Under the pieces are notes generated by a model. It made no database searches. It had not been told where the DNA came from and was given only the letters and a program-made list of their open reading frames with translations. From assembly GCA_964371505.1 (NCBI GenBank), contig CAYJNG010000001.1, positions 1 to 64,000 of the forward strand: a DNA stretch of 64,000 nucleotides, read 5' to 3'. The DNA comes from CAYJAD01 sp964371505. Lineage in GTDB: Bacteria > Desulfobacterota > Desulfovibrionia > Desulfovibrionales > Desulfovibrionaceae. A program made the position numbers and the translations under genes. Position 1 is the first letter of the stretch, and every line of letters starts with the position of its first letter. Shown here one piece after another: positions 31,249 to 38,927 of the stretch.

Positions 31249-31913
31249 TGTTTACAGGACTTATTCAAGGGCAGGGCACCATTACTGCCATACAAGCTCA
31301 AGGTGCTGATAAGCGCCTTTCTTTACGCACGCACTTTGTGCTGGACGCTTTGGAAATGGGCGAATCCATAGCCGTGAACGGCGTTTGTTTAACGGTAGAA
31401 AGTGGGAGTAGTCATTCCTTTACAGCCTTTGTATCTGCTGAATCCCTCACGCATACTAATATAGGCCTTTTATCGCAGGGTGATGTGGTAAATCTGGAGC
31501 GAGCTTTGGCCGTGGGCCAGCGTCTTGGCGGTCATATAGTGAGCGGGCATGTGGATTGTGTGGCCACCGTGGCAGATATTAGCCTTGTGGGGCAGTCGCG
31601 CTGCATACGTTTGCACTTTCCGCAGCAGTATAGCCCAGAAATTATTTCCAAGGGCTCTGTCACCTTGGACGGTATTAGCCTTACCGTAAACGCATGTGGC
31701 CCTGACTTTTTGGAAGTAAATGTTATTCCAGAAACATGGTCTGTTACCACTGTGGGTGCGTGGAAGGTGGGAGCAAAGGTAAACCTAGAAACGGATATTA
31801 TCGGTAAATATGTGCGGCATATGCTTAGTCCTTTTGTTACTACGGGGCAAGGCGTAACGCAAAAGCAAAGTGCCATTACCGAAAGTTTATTACAGCAACA
31901 CGGATTTTTATAA
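31248..31913 (+). CDS. ribE: Riboflavin synthase alpha chain
   Basis: Dismutates two 6,7-dimethyl-8-ribityllumazine molecules into riboflavin and the pyrimidine precursor. The 221-residue protein shows two lumazine-binding repeats, each with a MFTGLIQGQG / GGHIVSGHVD / SIAVNGVCLTV pattern in the first half and a matching GSVTLDGISLTVN in the second. It starts at ATG 31248, overlapping ribD by one base (TAATG). Followed by ribBA after 27 bases. Confidence 0.96.
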   Translation: MFTGLIQGQGTITAIQAQGADKRLSLRTHFVLDALEMGESIAVNGVCLTVESGSSHSFTAFVSAESLTHTNIGLLSQGDVVNLERALAVGQRLGGHIVSGHVDCVATVADISLVGQSRCIRLHFPQQYSPEIISKGSVTLDGISLTVNACGPDFLEVNVIPETWSVTTVGAWKVGAKVNLETDIIGKYVRHMLSPFVTTGQGVTQKQSAITESLLQQHGFL

Positions 31914-31940
31914 AATCGCATTATTGTAAGGAAATATATT

Positions 31941-33179
31941 ATGCCATTGTGTACCATAGAAGAGGCCATTGAGGATATTCGCCAAGGTAAAATGATTATC
32001 TTGGTGGATGATGAAGACCGTGAAAATGAAGGCGATCTTACCATTGCTGCAGAGCATGTGACACCAGAAGTTATTAATTTTATGGCTAAATACGGCCGTG
32101 GTCTCATTTGTTTACCGCTAAGCGCTGAGCGCTGCGACCACTTGAACCTTGGGCTTATGACACAGCGTAATGGCTCAAAATTTGGTACCAATTTTACCGT
32201 ATCCATTGAAGCGCGTCATGGTGTGACCACCGGTATTTCTGCCAGTGATAGAGCCACCACCATTTTAGCTGCCGTGGCCGATGATGTGCGCCCCGAAGAT
32301 ATTGTAACCCCTGGGCATATTTTCCCTTTACGCGCCCGCCCCGGCGGCGTGCTTGTGCGCGCAGGACAAACCGAAGGCAGTGTGGATCTTTCCGTATTGG
32401 CCGGTTGCAAAGATGCAGCGGTTATTTGCGAAATTATGAATGACGATGGCGAGATGATGCGTCTGCCGGAGTTGGAAGTTTTTGCTGCAGAGCATGGATT
32501 AAAAATTGCTGCAGTGAAGGATCTTATTCGTTATCGCATGCGCCGCGGGCAGGTTTCTGTTCGCCGTGTGGGTGAGGCGCATTTGCCCTCTGTTCATGGG
32601 GACTTTACCATAGTAGCCTATGAAAATGATGTGGATAGCAGTGAGCATGTGGCCATTGTGAAGGGAGATATTTCCGGCACAGACCCTGTGCTTGTGCGTG
32701 TCCATAGTGAGTGCCTAACCGGCGATGCTTTAGGCTCCATACGTTGCGATTGCCGCGGGCAGCTGGCTGCTGCTTTACAGCGCATAGAAAAAGAAGGTCG
32801 CGGTGTGGTCTTATACATGCGTCAGGAAGGGCGTGGCATTGGTCTTGCCAATAAAATTCGCGCTTATGCTTTGCAAGATCAAGGCTATGACACTGTAGAA
32901 GCCAATGAAAAGCTTGGTTTTGCGCCGGACTTGCGTGATTACGGCACCGGAGCGCAAATATTAGTAGATTTAGGCATTGGTAAAATGCGCATGATGACCA
33001 ATAATCCTAAGAAGATTGTAGGATTAGAAGGTTATGGTATTGAAATTGTGGAGCGCGTGCCCATTGAAACTAAAGCTTGTGCTTGCAATACGGGATATTT
33101 GCAAACCAAGAAGGAAAAGATGGGGCATTTGCTTTCTGAACTTTGTGAAGATTGTGCAGAGAAAGTAGGCGACGCATAG
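31941..33179 (+). CDS. ribBA: 3,4-dihydroxy-2-butanone 4-phosphate synthase / GTP cyclohydrolase II
   Basis: A 412-residue bifunctional enzyme making both riboflavin precursors. Residues 1-200 form the DHBP synthase domain (DDEDRENEGDLTIAAE, then RPGGVLVRAGQTEGSVDL). Residues 205-405 form GTP cyclohydrolase II with the zinc cysteines in HSECLTGDALGSIRCDC and the arginine-bearing MRQEGRGIGL loop. The C-terminal CxC residues lie near ETKACACNTGYL. The ribosome binding site is AAGGAAATATATT. In the riboflavin operon. Confidence 0.97.
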   Translation: MPLCTIEEAIEDIRQGKMIILVDDEDRENEGDLTIAAEHVTPEVINFMAKYGRGLICLPLSAERCDHLNLGLMTQRNGSKFGTNFTVSIEARHGVTTGISASDRATTILAAVADDVRPEDIVTPGHIFPLRARPGGVLVRAGQTEGSVDLSVLAGCKDAAVICEIMNDDGEMMRLPELEVFAAEHGLKIAAVKDLIRYRMRRGQVSVRRVGEAHLPSVHGDFTIVAYENDVDSSEHVAIVKGDISGTDPVLVRVHSECLTGDALGSIRCDCRGQLAAALQRIEKEGRGVVLYMRQEGRGIGLANKIRAYALQDQGYDTVEANEKLGFAPDLRDYGTGAQILVDLGIGKMRMMTNNPKKIVGLEGYGIEIVERVPIETKACACNTGYLQTKKEKMGHLLSELCEDCAEKVGDA

Positions 33180-33228
33180 CTATAAGCTTTTATGGCTTGG
33201 TCGTATGTACCTTGTACTGTAAATAGTG

Positions 33229-33259
33229 CTGCCTGCGCGTATTCCATACGCACAGGCAG
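33229..33259. other. Stem-loop between ribBA and ribH
   Basis: CTGCCTGCGCGTA (33229-33241) pairs with TACGCACAGGCAG (33247-33259) with one mismatch, around TTCCA. The following sequence is AAAATTATG, with no T-run, so it is more likely an RNA processing or stability element than a terminator. Confidence 0.5.
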
Positions 33260-33354
33260 AAAATTATGCGGTATGAAAAGAAGTAATGCCACAGTCAAAA
33301 AATCATCTTAACAAAGTAAAATAAACATATACTATAAAAATTTCGGAGGAATAT

Positions 33355-33825
33355 ATGTCAAAAATTCGCACCGTAGAGGGCATGTTGGATGCCAAGGGTT
33401 TAAAGTTTACCATCATTGCCACACGTTTTAACGACTTTATTGTGGATCGTTTGGTGGGTGGTGCCGTGGATTATTTAGTACGTCATGGTTGTTCTGAAAA
33501 GGATATTACCATTGTGCGCATTCCCGGTGCTTTTGAAATGCCTGTGGTGTGCAAAAAAATTGCCGCCAAGAAAGATTGTGACGGTATTTTGGCTTTGGGC
33601 GCTGTTATTCGTGGTGGCACCCCGCATTTTGATTTTGTAGCCAACGAAGCCACCAAGGGTCTTGCCCAAGTGTCTTTGGAATCAGGTATTCCCGTAGGCT
33701 TTGGTCTTTTAACCACTGATAACCTAGAGCAAGCCATAGAGCGCGCCGGCACCAAAGCTGGAAATAAGGGCGTTGAAGCCGCCGCTGCCGTGCTTGAGAC
33801 TGTTCGTGTGTTGGAGCACATTTAG
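33355..33825 (+). CDS. ribH: 6,7-dimethyl-8-ribityllumazine synthase
   Basis: Condenses the pyrimidine and the dihydroxybutanone phosphate to lumazine, the penultimate step of riboflavin synthesis; usually an icosahedral or pentameric shell. The 156-residue protein contains the signature regions IIATRFNDFIVDRLV, IPGAFEMPVVCKKI, LGAVIRGGTPHFDFV with the catalytic His, and PVGFGLLTTDN. GGAGGAATAT precedes ATG 33355. nusB follows directly without gap. Confidence 0.97.
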   Translation: MSKIRTVEGMLDAKGLKFTIIATRFNDFIVDRLVGGAVDYLVRHGCSEKDITIVRIPGAFEMPVVCKKIAAKKDCDGILALGAVIRGGTPHFDFVANEATKGLAQVSLESGIPVGFGLLTTDNLEQAIERAGTKAGNKGVEAAAAVLETVRVLEHI

Positions 33826-34281
33826 ATGGCCAAAAAAAATTCACGCCGCAGCGAGCGCAGCTTTGCTTTTCAGGTACTATACAGCCTTTCTTTTTCGCCT
33901 GCGCACAGTTTAGAAGGCGTGCGTTCTGCTTTTCGTAAGTCTCCGGACTTTGTAGAAAAAGAAGACGCGCTTGAGGCTGTTCAAGGTTTTGCATGGGAGC
34001 TTGTTTCCGGCATTTGGAGCCATGAAAAAGAATTGGATGAGCTCATTGCCAAGTATTCGCACAATTGGCGTGTGAACCGCATGGGGCGTATTGAGCTTAC
34101 CATCTTACGTATGGGCATGTTTGAAATGCTGTTTAGAGAAGATATCCCCGCCAAGGTGGCTATTAACGAGGCTTTGGAACTTTCTCGCCAGTACGGTGAA
34201 GAAAGCGCCAGATCTTTTTTAAATGGTATTTTGGATGCCGCGGCTAAGGCCTTGGAAAGCGGCGAAATTACAAAACGATAA
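33826..34281 (+). CDS. nusB: Transcription antitermination factor NusB
   Basis: NusB pairs with NusE (S10) to bind boxA in rRNA leaders and sustain antitermination. The 151-residue all-helical protein has the family features SERSFAFQVLYSLSF near the N-terminus, then NRMGRIELTILRMGMFEML and VAINEALELSRQYGEESARS, ending in the FLNGILD motif. The start ATG at 33826 follows the ribH stop directly (TAGATG). Coupling of ribH and nusB is common in bacteria. Confidence 0.96.
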   Translation: MAKKNSRRSERSFAFQVLYSLSFSPAHSLEGVRSAFRKSPDFVEKEDALEAVQGFAWELVSGIWSHEKELDELIAKYSHNWRVNRMGRIELTILRMGMFEMLFREDIPAKVAINEALELSRQYGEESARSFLNGILDAAAKALESGEITKR

Positions 34282-34338
34282 TACAGTGGTCATGCGCTCT
34301 TGTGGCGCTGTGACTGAGAAGAGTTTTAAGGAAATTCC

Positions 34339-36876
34339 ATGACGCAGGATAAATATACACCGGGTAGCATTGAAGTAAAATGGCAAGCCCACTGGGACAA
34401 AGAACAAACTTTTGCCGTATCGCACACTTCGCCCAAGCCTAAATACTATGTGCTGGAAATGTTGCCCTATCCTTCCGGTAATATTCATATGGGCCATGTG
34501 CGTAACTACTCCATTGGAGATGTGGTAGCGCGTTTTAAGCGCATGCAAGGTTTTAATGTATTGCACCCCATGGGTTGGGATGCTTTGGGCCTGCCTGCAG
34601 AAAATGCCGCCATTAAAAACAATACGCATCCTGCCGCATGGACTTTTTCTAACATTGATAATATGCGTAAGCAGTTACGTCGCCTTGGCTATTCTTATGA
34701 CTGGAATAGAGAGGTGGCCACCTGCGTGCCGGAGTATTATCGTTGGGAGCAGCTATTCTTTTTGAAAATGCTGGAAAAAGACCTTATTTATCGTAAAAAA
34801 GCGCCGCAAAACTGGTGTCCAGATTGTCATACCGTGCTTGCCAATGAGCAAGTTATTGACGGTCTTTGCTGGCGCTGTGATTCTGTGGTGGAGCAAAAAG
34901 AACTTACTCAGTGGTTTGTACGTATTACAGCCTATGCAGAAGAACTTTTGGCTGATTTAGACAAATTGCATAAAGGCTGGCCTGAGCGCGTTATTGCCAT
35001 GCAAAATAACTGGATTGGCAAATCCCACGGGGCAGAAATTACTTTCCCCTTGGAAAATGCGCTCACCGTGGATGGCAAAGAGTATAAGGGTATTGATGTC
35101 TTTACCACTCGTCCAGATACAGTCTTTGGCGTAAGCTTTATGACGCTTGCCCCTGAGCACCCCTTGGTGGAGCAGCTCATAGCTGGTAAGCCGCAAGAGG
35201 CTGAGGTGCGCGCCTTTGTGGAGCGTATCCGCAATATGGATCGTATAGACAGGCAAGCTGAAACGTTAGAAAAAGAAGGCATTGCCACCGGTGCCTATTG
35301 CACGCACCCCTTTACTGGTAAGCAAGTGCCCATCTGGTTAGGAAATTTTGTTTTGGCAGATTATGGTACCGGCGCCGTTATGGGCGTACCAGCGCATGAT
35401 CAACGTGATTTTGAATTTGCCAAAAAATATGGCTTGAGTTTTATTCCCGTTATTCAGCCTGAAGGCGTGGCTACGCTTGATGTGGCGAGCATGACTGAAG
35501 CCTGGACAGGCGCTGGCGTCATGTTTAATTCCGGTGAATTTGACGGCACAGACAATGAAGAAGGTAAAAAAGCTGTGGCCAGCGCTTTGGAAGATAAGGT
35601 TCTTGGCAAAGCTACAGTGCAATACCGCCTGCGCGATTGGAATATTTCTCGTCAGCGTTATTGGGGTGCCCCCATACCCATTATCTTCTGTGAAGCGTGC
35701 GGTGTGGTGCCAGAAAAGGAAGAAAATCTGCCTGTGGTATTGCCGCTGGATGTGAAAACGCAAGAAGACGGACGCTCTCCCTTGCCTGATGCGGCTTCCT
35801 TCTACGCCTGCACCTGCCCTCAGTGTGGCGGTGAGGCCCGTCGCGAGACGGACACCATGGATACCTTTGTGGAGTCTTCTTGGTATTTTGCTCGTTATGC
35901 CGATGCGCGCAACGATAAAGCGCCTTTTGATAAGGATATTATTAAGCATTGGATGCCGGTGGACCAATATATTGGTGGCGTTGAGCATGCTATTTTGCAC
36001 TTGTTGTACTCACGCTTTTATACCAAAGCCTTGCGCGATTTAGGTTTTTATCCGGATGATATGGATGAGCCATTTACCAACCTGCTTACGCAAGGTATGG
36101 TGCTTATGGATGGTTCTAAAATGTCTAAATCTAAGGGCAATGTAGTTGACCCTACGCAGATGATAGAAAAATACGGCGCTGATACCGTGCGCTTGTTCTG
36201 CCTTTTTGCAGCGCCACCAGAGCGTGATTTTGACTGGTCGGAAAGCGGCATTGACGGCTCATCGCGTTTCTTAAATCGTGTTTGGCGTTTGTTTGCCGAT
36301 GAGCGTGCGTATTTATTGCCTATGACGTCTTGCTCCAGCACGGCACAAGATGCTGCCAGCGCAGAAAATAGTGCCGCTGCTAAGGAGTTGCGCCGCAAAG
36401 AGCACCTCACAGTGAAGAAGGTGCAAAGCGATATAGAAAATAAATATCAGTTTAACACTGCCATTTCTGCTGTTATGGAACTGGTTAATGCCATGTATTT
36501 GTCTCGTGAAGCCTTGCGAGACGAAGCAGGGCGTAAGGTCTTTTCTTCAGCCATGGGCACGGTTATCACCTTATTATGTCCCTTCACGCCGCATATGAGC
36601 GAGGAGCTATGGCAAGACCTTGGGCATGTGGGTGAAGTTTGTGACATGGCTTGGCCCACATGGCAGGCTGAAGCCACAGAGCAAGATGTCATAACCCTTG
36701 TGGTACAGATTAACGGTAAATTACGTGGTAAGCTAGAAGTGCCAGCGCAAACCTCTAAAGAAGAGGCAGAAAAACTGGCCCTTGCCGATGCACAAGTGCA
36801 AAAGCATCTGAGTGGCTTAACAGTACGTAAAGTTATCGTAGTTCCGCAAAAACTGGTAAATATTGTAGCAAGTTAG
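34339..36876 (+). CDS. leuS: Leucyl-tRNA synthetase
   Basis: An 845-residue class I synthetase charging tRNA-Leu. The HIGH motif appears as PSGNIHMGHVRNYSIGD and KMSKS as GSKMSKSKGNVVDP. Between them lies a large CP1 editing domain with TTRPDTVFGV and the conserved GTGAVMGVPAHDQRDFEF segment. Zinc-type cysteine clusters (NWCPDCHTVLAN, CWRCD, CEACG, CPQCG) are present. A C-terminal anticodon domain follows. The ATG at 34339 has AAGGAAATTCC upstream, 57 bases after nusB. Confidence 0.98.
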   Translation: MTQDKYTPGSIEVKWQAHWDKEQTFAVSHTSPKPKYYVLEMLPYPSGNIHMGHVRNYSIGDVVARFKRMQGFNVLHPMGWDALGLPAENAAIKNNTHPAAWTFSNIDNMRKQLRRLGYSYDWNREVATCVPEYYRWEQLFFLKMLEKDLIYRKKAPQNWCPDCHTVLANEQVIDGLCWRCDSVVEQKELTQWFVRITAYAEELLADLDKLHKGWPERVIAMQNNWIGKSHGAEITFPLENALTVDGKEYKGIDVFTTRPDTVFGVSFMTLAPEHPLVEQLIAGKPQEAEVRAFVERIRNMDRIDRQAETLEKEGIATGAYCTHPFTGKQVPIWLGNFVLADYGTGAVMGVPAHDQRDFEFAKKYGLSFIPVIQPEGVATLDVASMTEAWTGAGVMFNSGEFDGTDNEEGKKAVASALEDKVLGKATVQYRLRDWNISRQRYWGAPIPIIFCEACGVVPEKEENLPVVLPLDVKTQEDGRSPLPDAASFYACTCPQCGGEARRETDTMDTFVESSWYFARYADARNDKAPFDKDIIKHWMPVDQYIGGVEHAILHLLYSRFYTKALRDLGFYPDDMDEPFTNLLTQGMVLMDGSKMSKSKGNVVDPTQMIEKYGADTVRLFCLFAAPPERDFDWSESGIDGSSRFLNRVWRLFADERAYLLPMTSCSSTAQDAASAENSAAAKELRRKEHLTVKKVQSDIENKYQFNTAISAVMELVNAMYLSREALRDEAGRKVFSSAMGTVITLLCPFTPHMSEELWQDLGHVGEVCDMAWPTWQAEATEQDVITLVVQINGKLRGKLEVPAQTSKEEAEKLALADAQVQKHLSGLTVRKVIVVPQKLVNIVAS

Positions 36877-36892
36877 AAAGTATTGAGTTTGT

Positions 36893-36947
36893 ATGCGGGG
36901 GAGGAAATTCTTTTTGCTAGTGTCAAAAAGGTTTTCTTTCTCCGCAT
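36893..36947. repeat. Stem-loop after leuS
   Basis: A 24-base arm (36893-36916) pairs imperfectly (19 of 24, more with G-U) with 36924-36947. Its GA-rich left arm and TC-rich right arm resemble the stem-loops at 929-982 and 57095-57120. There is no T-run. It lies 16 bases after the leuS stop. Confidence 0.5.
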
Positions 36948-36998
36948 CTGCGTTGCTTTTAAAGTACACTTTGTTTGTGCAGAGCTGCTAGAGCATTT

Positions 36999-37026
36999 TT
37001 GACATACCCATAACATACGTTAGTAT
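36999..37026 (+). promoter_or_regulatory. Putative promoter for holA
   Basis: TTGACA (36999-37004), a 16-base spacer and TAGTAT (37021-37026) lie 38 bases before the holA ATG, downstream of the leuS hairpin. A good match to a sigma-70 promoter. Confidence 0.5.
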
Positions 37027-37063
37027 AAACCCATAGCCATTCTCTTACATAATTAGGTTCGCC

Positions 37064-38113
37064 ATGTCACGACCGGGATTTTTCTTTTGCATTTGCCCCG
37101 ATGCTGGGCTTATGAAGCGACAAATAGACCAATTGCAGCAGGATTTTCCGGCGCATTTGGAGCAAGGCGCTCAAGGTGGTGGCATGCTGGGCGGCGATTT
37201 ATTGGGCGGTCAAGGCGTAAGTGATGGCCCAGCCCCATGGGAGCGCCATGTTTATTGGGGCGATGAGGATTTACCTCAAGCTTTTTGGGAGCATCTCATG
37301 CTTCAAGGTTTATTTTCTAAGCCACGCCTTATTATTTTACGCAATGCGCAAAACATTTCTGCCGCTCGCTGGAAAGAGCTTTCTGCAGCACTTTCCAACC
37401 CTAATCCCCTTACATGGTTGATTCTTTGCCTCGAGGGCCCTTGGGATAAAGGGCAACCTAAGCTTCCTGCCCATGTGGTTAAACAAAAGTCCTTGGGTTT
37501 TGCTGACAAAAAAGGTTGGATTTGGCGTCATTCTGGGCTTGATATTCAAGGGATTAAAAAGTATATTCAAGGAAAGGCGCAAACCTTAAGCCTCACCTTT
37601 GACCCTCATGCCCTCGATGTTCTTTGCGCCAGCGTACCGCCAGACGCCACAGCCATTGATAGTGAGTTGGAAAAACTTCAACTTGCAGCAGAGGATGGGC
37701 GTGTTCAGATGTCCATGGTGGGGTCGGGCTCGTATATACCGGAATCAAATATTTTCTCTTTTATGAATCAGATTTACGCAGGGAATATGAGTGCAGCTTG
37801 GCGTGAGATATATCGCAGCCAGCACGATATGGACGCCTTATTATTCCCATTTTTAGCCTTACTGTCTCGCGATGCCAAAACACTTTGGCAGATTTTGGCA
37901 GGTGAAAGTCCACGTATGCATCCTGCAGCTGCAAAGGAGAAGGAGTCCTGCGCAAGACGACTTGGTTTCACAGGCATTGCAGAGGTTTTTGCTTGTATAG
38001 TACGTGCAGAGCTTGCCATTAAAAGTGGTGAGCGCAACGTAGAGCAAACCTTAGAAGCCCTTGTGGCAGAGCTCACATTGCTTTTTAGCCCAAAAAGGCA
38101 GAACATACGTTAG
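37064..38113 (+). CDS. holA: DNA polymerase III subunit delta
   Basis: HolA opens the sliding clamp in the clamp-loader complex during replication. The 349-residue product has family-typical features: FICPDAGLMKRQIDQL near the N-terminus, an LFSKPRLIILRNAQ strand-helix (usual FxxxRLVxL region), WRHSGLDIQGIKKYI, and the helical EKLQLAAEDG and NIFSFMNQIYAGN segments. A Gly-rich insertion around residues 33-51 (GAQGGGMLGGDLLGGQG) is unusual for the family. It is followed by radC after 83 bases. Identification rests on pattern and length; HolA is a divergent family. Confidence 0.85.
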   Translation: MSRPGFFFCICPDAGLMKRQIDQLQQDFPAHLEQGAQGGGMLGGDLLGGQGVSDGPAPWERHVYWGDEDLPQAFWEHLMLQGLFSKPRLIILRNAQNISAARWKELSAALSNPNPLTWLILCLEGPWDKGQPKLPAHVVKQKSLGFADKKGWIWRHSGLDIQGIKKYIQGKAQTLSLTFDPHALDVLCASVPPDATAIDSELEKLQLAAEDGRVQMSMVGSGSYIPESNIFSFMNQIYAGNMSAAWREIYRSQHDMDALLFPFLALLSRDAKTLWQILAGESPRMHPAAAKEKESCARRLGFTGIAEVFACIVRAELAIKSGERNVEQTLEALVAELTLLFSPKRQNIR

Positions 38114-38196
38114 CTTTTATGCGGCGTATATACCGGTGGCAAAATTTTTGGCTTTTTATCTTCTACCCCTTGCGTTTGGCGTAAGACTGTTTAGTT

Positions 38197-38886
38197 ATGA
38201 CTAGAAAGAGTACAAAAGATGATTTTCACGCTGGGCACAGGCAGCGCATTAAAGGGCGTTTTTTGCAAGACCCGCAGCGAGTGGAAGATTATGAGCTTTT
38301 GGAAATCCTTTTAGGCTATGCGCTAGTGCGCAAAGATACAAAGCCACTTGCTAAGCAGCTTTTACAATACTTTGGCTCCCTTTCGGGCGTACTTGCAGCA
38401 AGACAAGAAGAATTAGTTCAATTTACAGGATTTGGCGTAGGAACTTGGACCTTATGGCAAGTTATACGCGAATGTATGGCGCGCACCGCGGTGGCACCTC
38501 TTATGCAAAGAGAAGTGCTTGCCTCGCCTGAAGCCATAGCAAGAGCAGCAAAAGAACGCTTTGTGGGTAAAACCATAGAAGAATGCTGGATTGCTTTGGT
38601 AGATGCTGGTACTCGCTGTTTAGGGTGGGAAAGGCTTATGCAGGGCGGTATTTCGTCCATTCCCATTACACCAAGAGATATTATAGCTAAAGTTTTGGAG
38701 CGAAAAGCTCATGGCTTTATCTTGGTGCACAATCATCCAAGTGGTAATGCCAAACCTTCTCGAGCAGATTTGATTCTCACAGAGCAGCTACGGCAATTGA
38801 GCCCACCCATGGGCATAACTTTTATTGAACATATTATTATTACAGAAAAAGAGTGTCGTAGTATTTTATCTGGATATACATTTTAG
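38197..38886 (+). CDS. radC: RadC-family JAB-domain protein
   Basis: A 229-residue RadC/YicR-type protein. The N-terminal part has a helix-hairpin-helix segment, and the C-terminal JAB1/MPN domain carries the metal motif in FILVHNHPSGNAKPSRAD together with the upstream DAGTRCLGWERL and downstream GITFIEHIII. RadC was linked to DNA repair but its role remains unclear; the JAB metal-site residues (HNHPSG...D) are intact. The ATG at 38197 lacks a strong ribosome binding site. lon follows 41 bases on. Confidence 0.93.
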   Translation: MTRKSTKDDFHAGHRQRIKGRFLQDPQRVEDYELLEILLGYALVRKDTKPLAKQLLQYFGSLSGVLAARQEELVQFTGFGVGTWTLWQVIRECMARTAVAPLMQREVLASPEAIARAAKERFVGKTIEECWIALVDAGTRCLGWERLMQGGISSIPITPRDIIAKVLERKAHGFILVHNHPSGNAKPSRADLILTEQLRQLSPPMGITFIEHIIITEKECRSILSGYTF

Positions 38887-38927
38887 TGAGCGAGAGCTTC
38901 CTCTACGATATTTGAGGAGTGAATATT

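Noticed and set aside
31532..32206. Minus-strand open frame spanning ribE and ribBA
   Set aside because: It covers the end of one gene and the start of the next on the opposite strand; both are complete enzymes.
35338..36000. Minus-strand open frame of 220 codons inside leuS
   Set aside because: Antisense shadow of the conserved leucyl-tRNA synthetase; no ribosome binding site or recognisable product.
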